From positions 11,336,266 to 11,400,265 of the forward strand of contig NC_060064.1 of assembly GCF_020283565.1 (NCBI RefSeq): a stretch of 64,000 nt of DNA, in the 5' to 3' direction. The position numbers and the translations under genes are program-made. This document shows positions 47,736-58,136 of the stretch, piece after piece (the stretch's first letter is position 1; the number at the start of each line of letters is the position of its first letter). The notes below the pieces were generated by a model. That model saw only the letters and a list, made by a program, of their open reading frames with translations, had not been told where the DNA came from and ran no database searches. The stretch is from Trifolium pratense. Its lineage: Eukaryota; Streptophyta; Magnoliopsida; Fabales; Fabaceae.

Positions 47736-49520
47736 AACTATTTATTTCGAAAAACACTTTGCGCACCGTCACCGAGCCTCCGTCTCCCACTGTCGAAGAA
47801 CCTCGACCTAAACTTCCGACTCCGCCACCTGCGAAGCAACCATCGCCCCGCCGGCGTAACTGGAGGTCCCATTGCCGAAGTCCAATCGTCTAGCCTAAAA
47901 TTTGATGGCTGTGAATCCTTCTCTTAAATTTGGATTTCAAGGAAACACAGAGCCAAACCCTTGCGGTTTGGAGTCAGCAGCACCAGCTACGCTTTTAATC
48001 AAACACCTTCCAGACGCTATTCCTCATGACACTCTTTCTCGACTTTTGTCCCATTACGGCGCTTCCTCTGTTCGTCCTTGCTCTACTGGAAGGTATCATT
48101 CACCTATTCATATTGTTACTTCCAATTCATTCATGTTATAATTGTTTTGTATAATAATACAGGTTGAGAAATTGTGCTTTTGTGGATTTCAAAAATGATA
48201 TGCTAGCATTTCAAGCACAGCGTCAACTAAACGGGTATTTTTTTCCAATAATTTGCTTACTTTCTTAAATTTCTTATGTTGAGATAAATTCACTGCATAT
48301 TCCAAAAGATGCCTTTGGTTCCAAGAAATATATTTTGATATTGTGATATATCCTTTTTAGTTGTTTATTGATTTTACAATATTCAATTCATTAATCAGGT
48401 TAAAATTTCTTGGTAAAGTGTTGTCAGCAGAGAGAGCTAGTAAGCCAAATGAGAATGCGGGAAAAAGCAGTGGAACTCAGCTTCGAAAAGACTCTAAAAC
48501 ATCAGCATTGAAGAGTGAAAATGTAACCAAACCTATTGACGGAGATACAAAATCAGGAGGCCTACCTATCCCCGAGCCAATTGCCCATACACTTGGTGTT
48601 GATTATCCATTTCCTCCACATCTTGAGTATGCTTCTAAATGTCACTTTTCAGTTGTTTGTTAGTATTTGTCGTAGTTGATGCTTGACTTGGGTTAGCCTT
48701 CTTAGCTTTAGTTGTTAAGCTTTGAGTTTAGCTGACAGGCACCGCTGAGGTTCTTTCAAGTTTTGTTAGTTAGCAATAGGTAGTTTTAACAGACACTGCT
48801 ATCTGTGCCAATTTTAGACGCGGTGTTTATTTTCGATTTCCTACTCATATTGAATATGTTACTTCTCTCTCTGCAATCACTACTACTATTATTTGCTCAT
48901 TTGTTGCGGTCGTTAAAAAATGAAATGAAATGAAATCAAAGAAAAGAAAATTATTGTAAACTATGTGGTTAGTGACTTAGTGTCTTGCATCAGTTTAAAA
49001 TAATTAATCTGAGAAGTTTGTGCAACAGATTTATCAGTGTAAAAGTAAAGTTTGGCTAGGCAATGTTCTGCTAATCTATTTTACCTGATGCAATACTCGT
49101 ATGAAATTACAAATGTGTTGAATAGATATTGACTTGACAATAAGCAGTCTATAGATTCTATATACTCTATAGGTTCTCCCTAGTTACTTCTTCCTCTGAT
49201 TTTTGGACTCTCCCTTAACACGTTCTGTTGGATGTATGGCAAACAATTATCGTGTTTAGTAATACTATCATCTATCCTGTTATCAATCATTGAAAGTGTT
49301 AACTGTTATGCATGATGATTATTTTAAAAAATGATTACTTAAGTGTAGAATCATTTTGTTTGGTTTCTTCATAGCCTAACAATAATTGTTTTTCAGGTAT
49401 GCTTATCCTCCACCGGTTGGAAATATACTTACCAACGTCGTGAATGCTCTAATTGTTGTTCCTCGTTTTTACACTCAGGTTGGTCTAGTATTAAACGAAG
49501 CTTAAAGGATTTATTGGTTC

Positions 49521-49963
49521 TGTTGGATATGCCTTGAAATCTCGGTAACAAGAAGTCAGAAAATCATGTTTTTGGGAGATTCTGCCTGCTCACGCCCAGG
49601 CGTGGGAGCTGGCGCCCAGGCGTGCAGAACTGGGATCAATTCTGGAAACACTTATCAAATTGAGTCTCTTGGCCACGGGAAGAGATTCGGGTTTTGGGTA
49701 GAATTAGGATTAATTCGTGTAACCCAATTGGGAATTTCTTTGTAAAGTTACTCTTTGATATAGTGGAACTGAGGGGCTGCTCTCTCCTTAGACTAGGTCA
49801 TTATTGGACCGAACTGGGGAAACAAATTATCGTGTTCTTTTTCTCCTTTATCCTTTTATCGGTTGTTATTATTATTGCTTATTCCGCTTGTTATTGGTTG
49901 TCGTTCTATTGCTCCACACATCAAGTTCTTTTTTTGTGTGATTTTTAAGACGAATTCACAACA
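49521..49963. mobile_element. Solo LTR in intron 4 of the 65K copy
   Basis: It runs from TGTTGGATA to TTCACAACA. The perfect 5-bp TSD GGTTC flanks it (49516-49520, 49964-49968). CGCCCAGGCGTG-type words repeat near 49595-49625. There is no internal coding sequence. The intron would splice it out, so this insertion alone need not break the gene. Confidence 0.88.
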
Positions 49964-50770
49964 GGTTCCTTTCACCGGCACATGTAGCATTTTTTGTGTG
50001 CTCATTTTATGCTGAACCTGTCATATTGATTGTACCTCTCTAATATAGGTTCTACACTTGATGAACAAAATGAACATTCCAGCTCCATTTCGCATGGAAT
50101 TACCTACACCACCATTACCTCCAGAGGTGCCAGCCCCACCTCCACCTGTGCCTCCTCATTCTGTAACTGCAAAGCAAAGCCTCAGTCTGCAGATATGTCT
50201 AGTGATGAATCAGAAATGGAATCTTCAGATGAGGTAACATCTTCACTGCTTGCTAGGGATCAAACTGAGCCTCTTTATTTTATGGATCCTTTGTATAACA
50301 ACATAAATTTTTCTGAAGTGGTATACAACATTTATGTTTTTTTTCATCCAGTAAAATATTTAATTGTATACTCTTTACTTTAGTGTATTGTTTCATGAAA
50401 AATAGATTGTTATGACTACACGCTGTACTTAGGTTGCACTTTCCTGTTGTTGTCCAATATGAGAAAATTTTCATTGAAACAAAAAAAAATTGTAAATGGA
50501 TATCAAACTATAACAACATGGTGACACTAGGAGTTTTATTCTTCTTCATGCTTTTAGTGAAATTTGATAATCAAAGGAAAGTAATAAAAGGTTTTTAGCA
50601 GGATGAAGCAAGAACTGAAAATTATGGACGGAAGCGTGCCAGGCGTGGCGCCATTGTTGGCCCTGCTATTGATAAAGATGTGGCTCATGAGGCTGTTGGA
50701 CTAAAACCTGCCAGCTTGATCCCAAAAGAAATCCCGATGATTAAAAAGAACCCCGTCTTAAAGGTATTAT

Positions 50771-51795
50771 TGAATTGTAAATTCTGTGTATCCAACCAGA
50801 TCACACACTCTATGTATTTATAATGTAGATACAATAAATACAAGGAAGCCTAGTTAGTTGGGGAGACTAGGACTATTGATAACTAATCTAGGAAGATGTA
50901 AAGTTCATAGAATATCTACATATTTTCTTTATTCTAACACTCCTCCTCAAGCTAAGCATACATGTCGCATGCACCAAGCTTGTTACAAATAAATATGTCA
51001 GCTAATTGATCATTTGAACCAACAAAATCAGTTACAATTTCTCCTGAAAGAACTTTATCTCGTACAAAGTGACAATCGATCTCTATATGTTTAGTTCTTT
51101 CATGAAAAACCGGGTTGGAGGCAATATGTAGTGCAGCTTGGTTGTCACAAATTAATTTCATTGTTTTGACATCTCCTAGTTTGAGTTGTTGGAGTAATTG
51201 TCTTAGCCACGTAAGTTCACAAGCTGCTGCAGCCATAGCACGATATTCTGCTTCTGCACTCGACCTTGCAACCATGTTTTGTTTCTTGCTCCGCCATGAG
51301 ATCAAATTTCCTCCAATGAGGACACAATACCCTGAAGTAGATCTTCTGTCGGCTGATGAACCTGCCCAATCAGCATCAGAATAATCCACAACTTGGGTGT
51401 TGCCCTTGTTTTCATAAAGTAATCCCTTCCCCGGTGCACTCTTTATATACTTGAGAATGCGAATCACAGCGTTCCAATGGTCATCACATGGAGCATTTAG
51501 AAACTGGCTAACCACACTGACAGCAAAAGTAATGTCCGGTCTTGTCACTGTGAGGTAATTAAGTTTCCCAACTAGACGTCGATATCTACAGGGTCTTTCA
51601 ATGGCTCCCCCTGACCTGGTAGTAGCTTAACATTGGGAAAGAAACTCCTAGCATGTTTCCCAAATTGACACGACTCACACTCTAAGTTAGACACTTTTGA
51701 TAAACTTGGAACCATAAGATGCAACTTCTGGAGGCTAGGATGACCCAAACGTTGGTGAACAATATGTGAAGACTCGACGGCTTTGTACTATTCAG
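50771..51795 (-). mobile_element. Ty1/copia relic with one LTR and an internal deletion
   Basis: On the minus strand from about 51790: a gag-pre-integrase segment (HQRLGHPSLQKLHLM, then NLECESCQFGKHARSF) runs directly into the end of reverse transcriptase and RNase H (RRLVGKLNYLTVTRPDI, YSDADWAGSSADRRSTSGYC, SSAEAEYRAMAAAACELTWL, LADIF). The integrase core and most of the reverse transcriptase are missing, so there is a large internal deletion. A polypurine tract (TTGAGGAGGAG) then abuts a 169-bp LTR (50771-50939, TG...CA). The other LTR is absent. The LTR starts only 7 bp after the splice donor of the preceding host exon. Confidence 0.85.
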
Positions 51796-51951
51796 GCTAG
51801 GAACCATAATTAATGATTAATATGTCTAACACTTTTACTATTCAGGGTTTGTTTAATATTTTTCTCTTGCAATTCAAATGCTTTGCCATGGAAAAATTAA
51901 ACATATTCAGTAACCTATTAAAAATACAGATGCTTTTAGATTTCCGTAGTA

Positions 51952-52076
51952 CTCCCTCCGTCCCAAAATATAAGCAAAAACTAGTCAACAAAAGTTGATG
52001 TATTTGGTGTAAATTTTAGTCGAGATACATTAACTTTTGTTGACTCATTTTTGCTTATATTTTGGGACGGAGGGAG
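51952..52076. mobile_element. Stowaway MITE in the 65K copy
   Basis: CTCCCTCCGTCCCAAAATAT and its exact complement ATATTTTGGGACGGAGGGAG form the ends, with TA flanks. It lies between the copia relic and the surviving RRM2 exon. Confidence 0.88.
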
Positions 52077-52864
52077 TATATTACTATGGTCTTGGTTTTA
52101 ATTCCACGGCTTATTTGATATTTCTTTTGTTTCTTCACGGTCCTTCTTTGGAAGTACTGAGGCTGCAAAGTCTGATCTTCAAGTCAAACTGATGCAGGTA
52201 AGATCTTGATTGTTCCATGATCAATTTTTACTCTTTAAGTTATGCAAACTTAGAGCTGAAGTTCTAGTCGCTTGCTAGAAGATGATCCTGTTAAATAAAA
52301 ACTTGGTGCAACTTACGTTATTCAGAGTGCTTATTCGACTTTCCAGTAATAACGTACTGTCGGCCATAATTAATAGCTAATTTTGAATTTCAGGTAGGAA
52401 AGATGAAGGGTCAAGCTTTTTTAACATTCCCCTCCATAGAACTAGCTCATCGTGCTCTGGTATGTTTTCTCACATGATATTGGGTTTTCCCCTTTTTTAA
52501 TTGTTTTTGAAAAAATATATATGTTTTAGAGATATTTATGTTTGAAGATTTTTTTGCCTTGTATCATATCAGTCTATTTTCTTGCGTTGGCATAAAATTC
52601 TTGCAAAATTTGCTAAATATCAATTGATAATAGCTTGTTTTGGAGATAGTAACAGCTGCATATTGCAGATTGAAAAGCTAATAATTTTATTATTCATCTT
52701 ATTTTCATGAGCTTTTCTGAAAAGAATCAATTAATCAAATTATTATTTTTTGACTTATTAATGTTGTTTGTATTGCATATCAACATTGGTTGCAGAATGT
52801 AGTGAATGGATATGTATTCAAAGGCAAGCCAATGATCATTCAATTTGGCCGGAAGGGAACTTAA

Positions 52865-54135
52865 TATATGGGAATAGAAGGGATGTTTTCCACATTGTGT
52901 TTAAAAACCATGTGATTCTCCGTTGCTCATTTCTTGATGACATACACAACTCCAGATTGCTAATGATGCATTCCCCCGTTGAATGACTGAAAGAGGACTC
53001 TGCGATATTCTTAGACTGCAGACACCAATGCTCATGTGCATTCTCCTTGGGTGTTTATTGAGATGTTCAGGTGATTGCATAGGAGTCTAAGATTCAGAAT
53101 CAGATTGTTAGCAGGAGGAGTTGGAAACCAAGCTAATCAAAGCTGACAAAGCTTATTTATTACTCCAAAGGAAGTATTGCTATTGCTGTGCAGTACAGAA
53201 AAAAGTTGTATTTTAAAATTATCTTTATCATACAAACATGATCCTCTTTGTTAAATTAATTGTACAGAAAAAATATGGTGGCACTTAGTTCATTTTCTGC
53301 TGTAGTACTAAACATTATAGGGAACTTGTCTGTCTGTCCATTGGACCTATGTTATTTATATTTCCCTTTTCTGGTAGGGTATTTGGTTGATTGTAATTTT
53401 TTGTTTTCTTATTATGAAGGAATATTCAGTTGTATTTTTATTTGTAAAAAGCTCTTTCAAAGTGTTCAACTGAATCACTTAGATAAACAAACTTAATCCA
53501 AACACAAATATTTACAGCTTTCTAGATTTCTGAAAGGACATGTATACTGCATGAGAAGGTGGTTGTTCAACCAAGAAAAATGGGGAAAAAATAGTTGCAA
53601 ATATGGGATTAAGATACAAACTACAAACTTTTTTAAGGTGGTATCTGTTTCTTCAATTTTGTTCTTGTGATAATCAAATCATGCCCCCCATTGCGGCAAA
53701 CACGATCAATCCATATTGAACCAGTTGTTATGACCTGGCAATTTGGATTGGTTATGGTTGCAATCATACCAAAACAAATTATATGTACACTTGAGAGATC
53801 AAGTAAAGAACTAGTTATCAAACAGATTAAATTAAACATGCTTAATTTTGTTTTTCTTTTAACAACTATCAACAAGCTCTTCCCATCCTGTTGCTTCGAT
53901 GTGAGGTCATGCTAACACTCATGACATCATTTTACCTCAAAACATATTCGAAAAGATTCAGAAAAAAATATAGATTAAAAAGGTTTGCGAAACTATGATT
54001 ATTGGCATCACAAAATCCTGTTTAAACTGAAGTCGGAACTTCATTTACAAAAGCAGTGTTGGCATCAAATGAATCTCACATTTGGTTTAGGCTTTGACTG
54101 AACGTTTATATTAAGACATGGAGAGACTAATGGAC
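52865..54135. other. 3' flank of the 65K copy, no further gene
   Basis: Probably former 3' UTR followed by intergenic DNA. The stretch at 53633-53915 is open on both strands without a known domain and is not called. Confidence 0.4.
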
Positions 54136-54166
54136 ACGACCTTACTTGAACAGGATTTGTTCTATA
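54136..54166 (+). pseudogene. Truncated U3 snoRNA copy
   Basis: The first 31 nt match the 5' end of the U3 gene at 55503 with one mismatch (GATTTG for GATCTG), then homology stops at CTATA. A USE-like TCTCACATTT (54074-54083) and TTTATA (54105-54110) lie upstream at nearly the promoter spacing of the real gene. This suggests a truncated DNA duplicate rather than a retroposed fragment. Lacking boxes B, C and D, it cannot make U3. Confidence 0.75.
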
Positions 54167-54902
54167 ATCACATGTATATATTTAGTACCAGTGTTCCAAC
54201 TGATATAGAAGTGCACTTCAACTAAAGTGTAATGCTAGAAAAGCATGGACAACAAACAAATGACACAAAGAGGACTCGAAGGTAATAGAGAATAATAGGC
54301 ATTTCATAATTCCACGCGTTTCAAATATGAAACCATTGATCAGGTTAAAATAGTGAGATAAATTTTGATACAATACGTTGGCGCCTAAATGATGAAAACT
54401 ACTTCTCAATTCTCATACTATAATTTAACAAATAAGCATTGACATGAGATAAAAACCTGTTGTTGAAGCAAGAAAATAAGATTGATATTTTCACAAAAGA
54501 GAAAGGGACTATCTGCTATCAAATGATTTAGTGTATAATAGTTGATCCGGCCAAAAACAAAGAATAACATACAACTTGTATGGTTAACTGATTATGTTAA
54601 GATTATGCGATTGAATATAGTGAAAGTTCTATTGTATACTTTTGTTTTTCGACGAGTTTATAGACCTTACATAGATGATAAGATGCAAACAGCTAAAGAT
54701 TAACAGTCCTAAAGAGATTTTGCATATCCTTAGATTCACTTTAGAATTGAAAACCCAAGCCACATTACATACTACCGATGACACGTCCTTTTAGTAGACT
54801 TCCATAATAGAACAACCACATATATAATCCAAAATTTGATGTTTTGACACGTGACGAACAGAGTTGAAAAAGAGAAAACACAATTCAAATTAATAGGTGT
54901 AA

Positions 54903-55166
54903 TTGTCTGATAATTGTGTGTACTGGAAAAGTGCTAAGGATGGAAATATTGTCTACTTGCTCCTCTATGTATATGACATGCTAGTTGCCTGCAATACTAA
55001 GTCAGATATAAGTAGGGTGAAAGTAATGCTCGAAACATCGAAATCAATAAATTCCGCCGTGGTTCTGATATGGCAGCTAGTTTGGGAGCTCATCAGTGAA
55101 AAACTACTGAGAAGATTGGCACAAAAGATATTCCTGCTGGCTGATATGCTTACAAAAGCATTTCCT
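54903..55166 (+). pseudogene. Ty1/copia reverse transcriptase fragment
   Basis: It reads DNCVYWKSAKDGNIVYLLLY, then YDML where YVDDML is expected at the catalytic site, and later jumps to LADMLTKAFP, the usual end of the copia RNase H region. Most of the intervening domain is deleted. The change at the YVDD motif and the deletion make it dead. Confidence 0.75.
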
Positions 55167-55437
55167 TAAAGTTGTTTGTAACCTTAAAATTCTTGTAATC
55201 TTATGATGAAACCTACATTTGTCTAATTGCATCATTTAGCTACTAATTTTAAAGTCAGTTTTAAAAGATTCAAAGAATTTCAGAAATAGATATAGTTTGG
55301 CAACAATGAGTATAGAAAAAATCATCAAACGTTATGCAAAATTGATGAGCTTAGATTGTAACAACATGCGACAATAAATAACAGGTGACAATAAAAGACA
55401 AAGCACATTCTGGAAAGTAGTAGAAACGTTAAATATA

Positions 55438-55480
55438 GTCCCACATCGTTAGCGCAAAGGTAGAAACAAGTGTTTATAAG
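55438..55480 (+). promoter_or_regulatory. Plant snRNA promoter: USE plus TATA (Pol III spacing)
   Basis: The upstream sequence element GTCCCACATCG is at 55438-55448 and the TATA box TTTATAAG at 55473-55480, with about 25 bp between. In plants the short USE-TATA spacing directs RNA polymerase III and the longer one (about 34 bp) polymerase II. U3 is a Pol III gene in plants. Transcription start at 55503 lies about 29 bp after the TATA box starts. Confidence 0.9.
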
Positions 55481-55502
55481 CGACACGAAAATAGTGAAAA
55501 CC

Positions 55503-55724
55503 ACGACCTTACTTGAACAGGATCTGTTCTATAGGATTGTACTACTGTGTCCTTGATTTCTAAGGAGACAGGAACAAATATCTGGACGATGAATTATGAC
55601 CGTGTGATCAGAGCGTGATTAATGGTTCTGTGATGATATCCTACGGGATTCATCATAAGATACCGTAGATGATCGTTCTCTGCCAGCACAGTCTGGTTGG
55701 GTTGGTCACACTGTTGTCTGACAG
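55503..55724 (+). ncRNA. U3: U3 small nucleolar RNA (box C/D, rRNA processing)
   Basis: The RNA begins ACGACCTTACTTGAACAGGA, the highly conserved plant U3 5' end with boxes A' and A. It contains box B (GAGCGTGA, 55611-55618), box C (TGATGA, 55631-55636) and box D (CTGA, 55718-55721), ending near GACAGA. At about 222 nt it has the normal plant U3 length. U3 pairs with the pre-rRNA 5' ETS and 18S regions and is needed for early 18S cleavages in the nucleolus. The USE-TATA promoter upstream and the T-run downstream both fit Pol III. All boxes look intact, so it is probably functional. The 3' end is uncertain by a few nt. Confidence 0.93.
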
Positions 55725-55734
55725 ATTTCTAATC

Positions 55735-55748
55735 TTTTTTTTTTTTTT
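55735..55748 (+). terminator. Pol III terminator (T14)
   Basis: A run of 14 T begins about 10 nt after the predicted U3 3' end, as expected for RNA polymerase III termination. Confidence 0.8.
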
Positions 55749-57698
55749 ACATGAGTTAATAAAATTTTAAGAAATCGTTACCAGGTTGAAGAAAACATTG
55801 TACTTTGTTTTCCCTTGCCAACTTTTTCCAAATAAATCCAACAAATACAAGTAATTTATTTTTCAGGAAATAAATAGATCGATAAGAAGAAGGAAAATCC
55901 AAAAACAAAACATAGGTAAAAATTTAATTTAGGTAAAACAAGTGTAGAATATTACCTTTCATTGTGTGGTTGGGGGTGAAAATCAAGTAAGGAATTTCTT
56001 TTGCTTATCAAAAAAAAAAAAAAAAAAGTAAGGAATTTCTTGATACAAATGGAGTGTCTCACATATCATATGCATGCATTTCAAATTGTGGAACAAGACA
56101 AGAGGGAGAAGAAAACTAACAAACGGTGAAGGAGACCATGCCATTGCCAGCGTCTTTGGGTAGTGAAAAGGAGTTACTGTAGGAGTGTAGTACTTTGATA
56201 TGAGTATTATTGAGGTAAGGAAGATGCCACGTTGAAAGGATAAAGTGTTTTTACCATAATTTTTATTTAATTTAAAAATTAATGAACAATAAACTTGCAA
56301 TAAGGGCATTTATGTAAATGTAATATACTAATATTAGCATGACCTTCTAGAATATTTGAGTTTTAGTCCTAAAGAATATCTAGAAGGCTTAAGATTAAGT
56401 GAGGGTGTGAGACATGCCATGAAAAGCATCACTTTAACTCAACTTGTTAAAGATTATTTCGGCTTGAAATTTTACTTGAGTTCATTTCGAACTATTTTTT
56501 ATCTCAAAATTGACTCGAAGATGGCATCAGTTCATGAACTATATATATCGAATTAATTCGTGAGTCAAACGAGTCGAACTATATATAATTTATGCTCAGT
56601 TCATTTATTTAACGAACCTAATTAATTTTTAACTCAAGTTCAGTTCATTTAGTTCACAAACTCAACACGTCAATTACCAAATCGAATTTCGAGTTATTCG
56701 CGAGTTGGCTCGGATAATTACTTCTTTTCTGCCCAAGGTTTTGAGTTTTATGAGTCAAAAGTCATATGTTTATAATGGTATTTTTCTTTTCCATGCAGTC
56801 TATTTTTATTTATATATATTAATTATCTAGTTCTTAAAAAGAATGGTTTCCGATAATATGGAGTTCGACCGTAAGGTAAGTAAAGTCTGATAAAAAATCA
56901 TTTTTACCAAAAATCCAATTTGAATTCTCTGAAACTATTTGTCTCATAGAAAACTCATTAAACACTTGAGCTGGTTATTTTTGTCTACTACAGTTGAGCA
57001 AGATGCACTCAACAATTTTGACCTATTTGATCAAAATCAAACGGTTTACGTTTTATTGCGATTTTAATTTTTTAAAATATAAATATTTAAGCTTTGAATT
57101 TGAATTGTTCGAATTTGATTGGACGGCTCACATGTCTCTAACCGTATGTAGTCATAGGCGTTAATTGCATCCAATTCAAATCGTGAGCACAAGACTTTTT
57201 TTAAAACCAAATATTCTTTGCATGCAACTACAGAGATTGATATCTCGAGTCTTAAAGGATTTAAATAGGTTGAAATTTTTCATCAAACTTTTAAAGTTCT
57301 TGCATGGCCAAATTTGTGGTCGAATCTGAAACTTTGATTAGGTTAGAAGAGACTCATCTTATGTTTTATTTTTATTTTTTGGATTACCATAATATTGGTA
57401 CGAGGTTTTCACTGTCGTTAGTGATCACTAATCTCCGTCGGCGAACTTGTGAGGCGCACAAGGTGAGTTCTCCCCTCCCAACAGGATTTTCTCCATACGT
57501 ATGAGCCATAAATCAAAGCCCTGGCCACATGCTTAAGGGGACCAAAACTCTTACCGCTTGGATCAATTCATTGTTGCAGAGACTCATCTTATTTTATCTA
57601 AGGGTTTTTTATATATTGCAACACATAATTTAATTTAAGGTTCAGATAGTTTTATCTATTGCTTATTGTCCACCTAATTGACAATGTCTACCGAATTA
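55749..57698. other. Intergenic, no gene recognised
   Basis: AT-rich. A poly-A run lies at about 56010-56027. The open stretches at 55983-56309, 56356-56556 and 57304-57504 have no known domain. About 57460-57580 contains SINE-like words (CTCCCCTCCCAACAGGATTT) without clear ends. Confidence 0.4.
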
Positions 57699-57845
57699 CT
57701 TCATTCGGTCCCTATTATAAGAGAAATTTTACTTTTTAGATTCATTGTAAAACTAATGTATCTGGACAATATTATAGCCTAGATACATTAGTTTTACAAT
57801 GAACCTAAAAAGTAAAAATTCTCTTATAATAACGACCGGATGGAG
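57699..57845. mobile_element. Stowaway-like MITE
   Basis: TTCATTCGGTCCCTATTATA at the left and TATAATAACGACCGGATGGA at the right are near complements, with TA flanks. Internal arms carry GATACATTAGTTTTACAATG and its complement. Confidence 0.75.
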
Positions 57846-58136
57846 TATAAACTATTTTATTTATGACTCCTTCCAATTTTGAAAATGTAAATTTTTTATG
57901 TATCGTTTATTGTTTACTTTTTTTGGTGACAATGCCAATTTAATTATAATTTTTTTTTTATGATGTGGGAGTTAGAAGGTTAGGGAAATTAACTTGATTA
58001 ATTGGGATATAATTTGTCATGATAGATATTTGGGTGGATCGGGGGTGCGGGGTTAGAGAATTTAATATTTCGTTTTTAGAGAGCAAAATGGGTAGTGGTT
58101 TCAAATTTTAGTAGCTGAATATGGAATGAAAGCTAG

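Larger units (their letters stand above)
47905..52864 (+). pseudogene. U11/U12-65K minor-spliceosome protein gene, disrupted copy
   Basis: Visible exons: 47905-48092, 48163-48234, 48399-48626, 49397-49478, 50049-50233, 50602-50763, 52139/52141-52197, 52394-52459 and 52796-52864. The first three give RRM1 (ATLLIKHLPDAIPHDTLSRL, RNCAFVDF). Then come YPPPVGNILTNVVNALIVVP, VLHLMNKMNIPAPFRMELPT and KKNPVLK, and the end of RRM2 (GQAFLTFPSIELAHRAL, VNGYVFKGKPMIIQFGR). This is the layout of the U11/U12-65K protein, which in the di-snRNP bridges U12 snRNA and the 59K protein. Three lesions are seen. A tandem GCAAA duplication at 50169-50178 shifts the frame just before the acidic Ser-rich stretch and leads to an early stop in the next exon. 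The exon(s) for the first half of RRM2, including its RNP2 motif, are absent between 50764 and 52140. The acceptor before 52141 lacks AG (CACGG). A copia relic and a Stowaway occupy that gap. It is probably a non-functional duplicate; an intact paralogue is expected elsewhere. Confidence 0.85.

Noticed and set aside
53633..53915. Possible exon open on both strands (minus: GSIWIDRVCRNGGHDLIITR)
   Set aside because: It looks protein-like and has an acceptor-like AG, but I recognise no family and no partner exons. It may be an unrecognised gene piece.
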